Below are positions 59,701 to 64,000 of a stretch of DNA of 64,000 bases, piece by piece. The stretch is from the NCBI GenBank assembly GCA_947307255.1, contig CAMZIO010000001.1:62001-126000 (forward strand), written 5' to 3'. The notes beneath the pieces were generated by a model that did not search any database, was not told the origin of the DNA, and worked only from the letters and a program-made list of their open reading frames with translations. Made by a program: the position numbers and the translations under genes. Origin of the DNA: an uncultured Clostridia bacterium (GTDB taxonomy: Bacteria; Bacillota; Clostridia; Oscillospirales; Oscillospiraceae). Every line of letters begins with the position of its first letter. Position 1 is the first letter of the stretch.

Positions 59701-62700
59701 GATACAAATCCGTTCTTTTCGTAATCGCTTATCGCTCCGGATATGGAATCAAAATTCTTTTCAACTTCAGCCAGCTTTTCAAGCTGATCTACAGTATCCT
59801 TTAACGACCCTGCAGACTCCTCGCTCGCTCTACCAACCCCATCGAAATATTCAATTAAGGATTCTTTTGAAATATGCTCTGTGTCATAACCAATTCGCTC
59901 AAGATACTCGGTGAACTCTTTTACCTTTTCATCGGTGAATCCACCATCTTCGAAGAATCTGTTAAATACGCGGTTAAATACACCAGCCCTATCGTTTACA
60001 AGATCAATTGAGTCAATAAGTTCGTTCACACGAGCGATTTCGTCTGCGTTCCCGTCCTCATCGAACATCAGGTTCCCACGAAGATCAATTAACTCTCTTC
60101 GCTTTTCAGCCAACTCACCGAGAATTCTAATTCTTTTTTTCAAATTCTCAGAATCATTGTAGTCGGCAATGAGATTAGTAACGCCAGCTGATCCATTATA
60201 ATTTTTAACTGTTTCCTTACTACCGCGTGCTTTTATCGTTTTTGTCAGATCTTGGTCAAGATAACTGCGCGCATCATCTTTTGCTTTGGCAGCAATCGTT
60301 TTACGAGATTCATCTGCAAGCTTTTCTTCGAGCTCGATCTGATCTTCCAATAGTTCATTTTCTTCTTTTAGCTTACGTAACTCATCTTGTTCGACGATAT
60401 TTAACCCGCTGTCAGAACTAGCTATTGCAGTGAGTTCTTTAATCCTGTCAGCAGTCTTTTCATACTCAGAGCGCAGACTCTCCAATGACTTCTTCTGCTC
60501 TTCGTAGTTCTCTTTTGCCCTTTCGACCGACGGGTTCATTTCGTCAATCGCGTTCTTATAAAACTTTACAATGCTGATAACTGCACCGACCGCAGCGACA
60601 ACGCTTGCGGCTATAGCAACAAATTGTCCGGCGCTAATCCCGATACCAGCAACTACCTCGGAGAAAGTCATTAACCCGCCGTTCAATAATGCAATCGCGG
60701 TAGGTAGCACCTGTACAGCACTAACGAAACCAGACACCGCTGTCACGATCTTAGGCAACGCAGCTACGATGCCTCCAATAGCAAGACCAGCAATTACAGT
60801 CTTTAAACCGCCGACAACGTTGATCAGTTTCGCAAGCGCCTCCACCAGTGAGAGGATATGTCTACCTATATCGATTACAGTATTAACGAAGCCTTTATCA
60901 ACAAGAGTTTGCGACAGGCTCTCAAATGCCGCCTTAAACTGATTGACGTGCGCCTGGACAGTGTCCATATAGATACCGTATGCATCCGTTAACGCACCGG
61001 CGCTATTTGACATTTCATCCATAGCGCCAGACGCTTCCTTAAACTGCCCAACAAGTGAATAAAACACAGCCTGCTGCCTCGTACCAGAAATAGCGGTAGC
61101 AAGACCAGCTTGTTCCATGCTCGTCAGGTTGTCCCAGACTTTAGCGATATCTGCTATGATATCGTAAGTACTCCTGAACTCACCTGTCGCCGTCTTCAGT
61201 GTAACATTTGCCTTAGTAAGACCGTTAACAAGCTCCTCATACTTTGCATCGCTCTCGAACGATTCACCCAGTTCATCAAGCTCGTTCTTTGTGTTACGCA
61301 ATCTGGCGGCAATCGTACGAAGACCGGTAGAAGATTTTGAAGCATTTTGAATCGTCGTATTTGCGGCTGTCAGCAATGCAACAGACTGTTCGAATGTGTT
61401 TCCCGCTGCTGCCAGCGCAGACGAAGCATTGTTCATGCCTTCGGCAATCTGGCTAACGCTGATCGGGAAGTTGTTGCCGGTTGTGACAAGCTTATCCATA
61501 ATTGACTCGATGTCGGAAACATCAGCGCCAAAAGCTTTGATGATTGCCGTAATTGCATTCTGCGCATCCTGCACGTCGATATCGCCGACATTCTGCAGCA
61601 TCGCGGTATACTCCGCAAGTATACTGGATTCGCTCGTGCTATAACCGAGTCGCGCGAACGTCGTTGCACTGTCGGTGAAATCTTTAATAGAAGACCCGAT
61701 TCGCTGCGCAGCCCTGCCGGCGTTCTTTGCGAATTCTGCCATCTCTTTGTTGCTTGCCCGCGTGACGATCTGCATCTGCGCCATGGCATTGTCAAGCTCG
61801 ATGCTTGCACTGATCATTTGTCTGATGCCGCGAATAACACCCATGAATACACGAGAAGCAGAGAACCAAATACCGAATCTTGCGGCAGCCTTCTGTAAGC
61901 GTTGCGTTAGCGTTAGGGTAAGGTCCCCATTGGTTTTGAGCACAATGTTGGTATCGCTCAGCGCTTTGTTATAAAGCCTTGTGGCGCTTTCAAGTTTCCT
62001 TGCAGACTCATCACTTTTATCGTAATTTCGCCGTGCTTTTTCTAGCGCTACGTAGTGCTCCTGGAGCCTGCTTATCGCGTCTTTACTGCTTTGGTTTGTG
62101 CTGTTCCTTACGTGAGCCCAATCCTTTTCGGCTTTCGCGTTTTTCTTGACCGCGATTTCGTAGTCCGCGAGTATTTTTGCATCCCGTGCGTCTGTAACCT
62201 TAAGAGGTTCTTTTACGGCAAGATTCTTGAACTCGACCATAGCGGATTTTACACGTTCAAGATATGTCACAAGATTTTCAGAACCAACAGGCGGGTTCGT
62301 CATATTCTGTATTGTTTCTGAAAGGTTGCTGCCACGCTGTCCGAAACTATCGATGATAGAATCGAGTCCTTTGACAAATGTATCAAGCCTATCCCTTGAA
62401 TCAGTTCCATGAAGCGTTTCGTTACCATCAAGCAAGTTATGCAGCTCAGTAGACAGCTTTCGAACCTGATCGATCGTTACGCTACCGACACTCTCGCGAA
62501 GCTCCTGCTTCATTGTAGCAGCGCCGGTTGTCACATTATGGAGATGCTTTACAATGTCTTGAGTAGACAACCCAAGCGTCTTCATTGCGCTATCCCAATT
62601 ACCGGTCTGCCTATCCGTCTCTAAAAGAACATCGCGCAATACTTTCAGCGAATTTGTAAACTCGTTAACTCCCGCAGCGTTCACACCCATATTCGTGCGA

Positions 62701-63698
62701 GACATTGCCGCAATCAGATTGCCGCCAGAAATGTTATCTACTTCGCGAACCGCATTGGCGACTTGCTTGAGCATGTCGCCGCTCGCTGCGTTCCTGGAGG
62801 ATTTCTTTTTCTCGCCACCACTGGAGTGTTTCGTTGCAGATTTTGTGGCATCTTCCAGCGCTTCAGACTCTTTTTCAAGCTTACCAGTAAGCTCTACAGA
62901 CTTAAGGATCTTGGCCTGCTCAGCCTTTGCCGCGGCCTCAACCTGGCCTGCGTGTTCTTTGTATTCGTCGTTAAGCGCGCCTACGCTTTCCGCTTCACCC
63001 TTTGCACCGTCACGCAGCGTCCCAAGAAGATTAGCAAATCTCGACGCTGTGTCAACACTATCCTTCGGGATCTCAGGAAAGATTCCAAACTTCGAGTCGG
63101 GGGTAACAATCTTCAGCTCCTGCGCCCTTTCCAGAAGAGGAATGACATTGTTCCATAAAGACTGCGCATCTTTTGCAATACGTTCCGCACCGGCAAAGCT
63201 TGATACACGGTTAAGCCGATCCTCCAACTTCTTGAGCGCCGACTCGTATGTCTGCGCTTCCTGTGCGGCAACGGCAAGCATACTGTTATCCGTGCTGTTT
63301 GCATTGCTCTTCCAGACAGCAGTCTTGGAGATTCTGGAAACTGCCGTATACGCATCGCCAAGCTCGCGCACGTAATCTCTAACACGCTCGACATAGACAC
63401 CCAAAGCTTGCGCGCCTGTGTCCGCGTCGTTAAAGTTCAGGTTCATGCTGAAGTTCTTGTTGTTTATCTCGCTGACGGCCTTGCTGATATCATGCAGCGG
63501 ACGCACAGCAGCAGAAGCCGACTCGCTGATTTCCCTGAGCAGAGAAGAAAGTGCCTTGCCGCCGTCTTCTACACCAAAATCTAATTTTACCTTCGGTGGA
63601 TTATCGTTGATTCTCTTAACAAGATTGGCTATACCTTTTTGAAATTCGTCATAACTGGCCTCTGTATCCACGCCGACTGTTAACAGAAAATCAGCCAT
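56709..63698 (-). CDS. Phage tail tape measure protein
   Basis: 2329 residues. Residues about 600-860 are a TP901-type core: FGIWFSASRVFMGVIRGIRQ, MISASIELDNAMAQMQIVTR, IKDFTDSATTFARLGYSTSE. Hydrophobic segments around residues 985-1060 (INVVGGLKTVIAGLAIGGIV) are typical of such proteins; long coiled-coil regions flank them. The C-terminal 100 residues end VEQISQIKRDQANEVLRYLG. Tape measure length sets tail length; the usual relation of about 0.15 nm per residue would give roughly 350 nm, a long flexible siphovirus tail. Confidence 0.93.
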   Translation of the reverse strand: MADFLLTVGVDTEASYDEFQKGIANLVKRINDNPPKVKLDFGVEDGGKALSSLLREISESASAAVRPLHDISKAVSEINNKNFSMNLNFNDADTGAQALGVYVERVRDYVRELGDAYTAVSRISKTAVWKSNANSTDNSMLAVAAQEAQTYESALKKLEDRLNRVSSFAGAERIAKDAQSLWNNVIPLLERAQELKIVTPDSKFGIFPEIPKDSVDTASRFANLLGTLRDGAKGEAESVGALNDEYKEHAGQVEAAAKAEQAKILKSVELTGKLEKESEALEDATKSATKHSSGGEKKKSSRNAASGDMLKQVANAVREVDNISGGNLIAAMSRTNMGVNAAGVNEFTNSLKVLRDVLLETDRQTGNWDSAMKTLGLSTQDIVKHLHNVTTGAATMKQELRESVGSVTIDQVRKLSTELHNLLDGNETLHGTDSRDRLDTFVKGLDSIIDSFGQRGSNLSETIQNMTNPPVGSENLVTYLERVKSAMVEFKNLAVKEPLKVTDARDAKILADYEIAVKKNAKAEKDWAHVRNSTNQSSKDAISRLQEHYVALEKARRNYDKSDESARKLESATRLYNKALSDTNIVLKTNGDLTLTLTQRLQKAAARFGIWFSASRVFMGVIRGIRQMISASIELDNAMAQMQIVTRASNKEMAEFAKNAGRAAQRIGSSIKDFTDSATTFARLGYSTSESSILAEYTAMLQNVGDIDVQDAQNAITAIIKAFGADVSDIESIMDKLVTTGNNFPISVSQIAEGMNNASSALAAAGNTFEQSVALLTAANTTIQNASKSSTGLRTIAARLRNTKNELDELGESFESDAKYEELVNGLTKANVTLKTATGEFRSTYDIIADIAKVWDNLTSMEQAGLATAISGTRQQAVFYSLVGQFKEASGAMDEMSNSAGALTDAYGIYMDTVQAHVNQFKAAFESLSQTLVDKGFVNTVIDIGRHILSLVEALAKLINVVGGLKTVIAGLAIGGIVAALPKIVTAVSGFVSAVQVLPTAIALLNGGLMTFSEVVAGIGISAGQFVAIAASVVAAVGAVISIVKFYKNAIDEMNPSVERAKENYEEQKKSLESLRSEYEKTADRIKELTAIASSDSGLNIVEQDELRKLKEENELLEDQIELEEKLADESRKTIAAKAKDDARSYLDQDLTKTIKARGSKETVKNYNGSAGVTNLIADYNDSENLKKRIRILGELAEKRRELIDLRGNLMFDEDGNADEIARVNELIDSIDLVNDRAGVFNRVFNRFFEDGGFTDEKVKEFTEYLERIGYDTEHISKESLIEYFDGVGRASEESAGSLKDTVDQLEKLAEVEKNFDSISGAISDYEKNGFVSAQKLQSLEEVYGDTEGWEDFKRVLSDTKSTIDDVRAASNKLAENWVNSNGKIRDALNGVTEENADATKAMLENMGVVNAEALVEQTLTANRLEAQAASMGLTDATWEEVSAKLAAAGASKDALGALEAYRKQQVYAKLATMDFTTATKDSISALYAQAAAANASQRALGAIKSVQAIKDSTAGLDRKSSAYGNAMRAMAQYQNIAKEEFSAAIPDTIVAPKVVIPSGGGGSGSKSGSKSAAKDLELYTAEIERYREELERLSRIRIHKEDLNFAIEEEKDLEKKANLYHAILTAYSEEQKSLERLQALRRKDISSGVADLRGMGFSVEYSAKSDELFIRNKEHINELYGKNTEETNELRKAAEALIKDLEDLNKENQEGTDTWQELGKAANSAKVAMIDTLKEIVTNASGAVDAIQNVYSTLHKAADEFAANGGFISVDTFQEIVGLGAQYMQYLTDENGLLVINEDSINKVIAAKTEELALDTAMSYVERLRLAMQDDSVESLNELLYATQDTANATWDLVYANLKMLGLNDQQYAAALHNINGIRAMARAAINGVGHVAGEALEELKNMEKGTGDILKYVMDMLKQRIQDEIDALEDLKDQFGDLIDLKKESLNATKEESDYQKKVAQRIKEIAKLQAQIDALSLDNSRESQARRAKLLEELAQMQEDLDNEQTEHAISAQEESLDKMKEMYDAEKDEEIKTLEDTISSYQKLYDMAIDYIESHWDTLYDELIDWNYQYGSVLNDEITEAWENCLAAAQRYGSYVAAIGKGGISADIAAAQSGGMNLTVGEAGNWDGSASNKAMVQAIIAEMQRLSGQWSRSNSKATNDDLHRQAAEKAAMLAQYGVEVSYDSATGIWKIIKDLLNPSNIGKNLYYAVYHRGGIAGGGTAKENEIMAKLQKGEPVISNQAKGIMFEALEFISLLREKIEPQSAGMAGAGVGTLKSPMAAAAALAPNINFGDIFVYGADDGAVEQISQIKRDQANEVLRYLGIRK

Positions 63699-63749
63699 AT
63701 AATGTTCTCACCATCCTTTATAAAGAAAAGGATTGGCGAGAGCCAATCC

Positions 63750-64000
63750 TTAATCACCGTTTTTTATAAATTCATTGTATTTCCGATACGACGTTCCGCG
63801 AATGGAATCAATATCGTCACCGAGTATTGTGATATCGATCACGTTATAGTCTGATGCGTAATTCCCTTCAAAATCGATGACCGCCTGTTCCATGAAGTGG
63901 GCACCAGGAATGATCGTATTGCTAACGCGTAACTTTTTGTTTACCGTCTCAAAAATCTGTGCCATAACATGATCAACGCCAGAGTTGTAAAGCTCCGCTA
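63750..64000 (-). CDS. Phage tail-assembly-region protein, 3' end (partial)
   Basis: The frame is open through the window edge: 83 residues are visible, ending with YRKYNEFIKNGD, and the upstream part reads ELYNSGVDHVMAQIFETVNK. It therefore continues beyond 64000, and the internal ATG at 63965 is not necessarily the start. Located immediately upstream of the tape measure gene, where tail assembly chaperones or major tail proteins are usually found. Family not recognised. Confidence 0.6.
   Translation of the reverse strand, partial: AELYNSGVDHVMAQIFETVNKKLRVSNTIIPGAHFMEQAVIDFEGNYASDYNVIDITILGDDIDSIRGTSYRKYNEFIKNGD

Larger units (their letters stand above)
39694..64000. mobile_element. Prophage (siphovirus-like), one end; runs off the right edge
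   Basis: From the break in spoVAD to the window end, every gene is phage-like and on the minus strand: tape measure, Dit, tail-tip, appendages, endolysin and holins. Gene order corresponds to tail then lysis, with lysis nearest the junction. Base composition is visibly lower in GC than the flanking chromosome. Capsid, packaging, integrase and repressor genes should lie beyond 64000. The att core cannot be named without the other boundary; it should contain part of the stretch around 39685-39715. Confidence 0.88.

Overview
The window comes from a GC-rich, spore-forming member of the Clostridia. Evidence for this is an S-layer-homology (SLH) protein, a SpoVA channel locus, Firmicutes-style AGGAGG ribosome binding sites, frequent GTG/TTG starts, and an ornithine racemase of the type known from amino-acid-using clostridia. 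The exact order or family cannot be fixed from these 64 kb. Coordinates 1-39.7 kb are host chromosome. Coordinates 39.7-64 kb are one end of a siphovirus-like prophage that runs off the right edge.

Host part, left to right. (1) 1-1753: tail of an SLH surface protein, then a SEDS (FtsW/RodA) glycosyltransferase with its own promoter. (2) 1909-11661: one long + strand housekeeping operon, ddl-murF-ABC-F ATPase-YdcF-like-flavodoxin-like-prfA-(sua5::coaE fusion)-M18 aminopeptidase, covering cell-wall precursors, translation and coenzyme A. (3) 11.8-17.5 kb: ClpP-like TepA, a small membrane protein plus lipoprotein, a MoxR AAA ATPase with a VWA partner, and an EamA exporter. (4) 17.5-19.3 kb: a promoter, a 40-aa open reading frame and a terminator whose 3' arm contains the ribosome binding site of an XRE regulator/MFS transporter pair. 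(5) 19.3-28 kb: a LysR regulator divergent from argC-argJ-argB-argD, followed by an NhaC-type antiporter and an ornithine racemase. Together these genes could take glutamate to L-ornithine and on to D-ornithine. (6) 28.3-35.2 kb: a compact minus-strand accessory operon (GNATs, PAP2, XRE-membrane protein, RsgA, hydrolase, CDP-alcohol transferase, VOC, nucleotidyltransferase) headed by a TetR gene whose promoter is embedded in a perfect 16-bp inverted repeat. (7) 35.3-37.6 kb: an ECF S-component divergent from a Crp/Fnr regulator and a serine acetyltransferase. (8) 37.7-39.7 kb: GNAT, two tRNA-Ser genes, a CopZ-like chaperone, spoVAE and the 3' part of spoVAD.

Prophage part. spoVAD is cut at about codon P18 of the remaining frame (near 39,693), and phage sequence begins there. 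All phage genes lie on the minus strand, so transcription runs from tape measure (right) to lysis (left): tape measure (2329 aa), GIY-YIG endonuclease, Dit, a 1231-aa tail protein with a C-terminal S74-like chaperone, many small tail/appendage genes, a fibre-like protein ending in a DUF6273-like C-terminus of the kind often diversified by retroelements, an endolysin with tail-lysozyme + amidase + SLH-like modules, and holin genes. No integrase, capsid or reverse transcriptase lies in the window.

The points most worth following are the prophage inside a sporulation gene, the arginine/D-ornithine cluster, and the small open reading frame with a terminator/ribosome-binding-site overlap ahead of the XRE/MFS pair.
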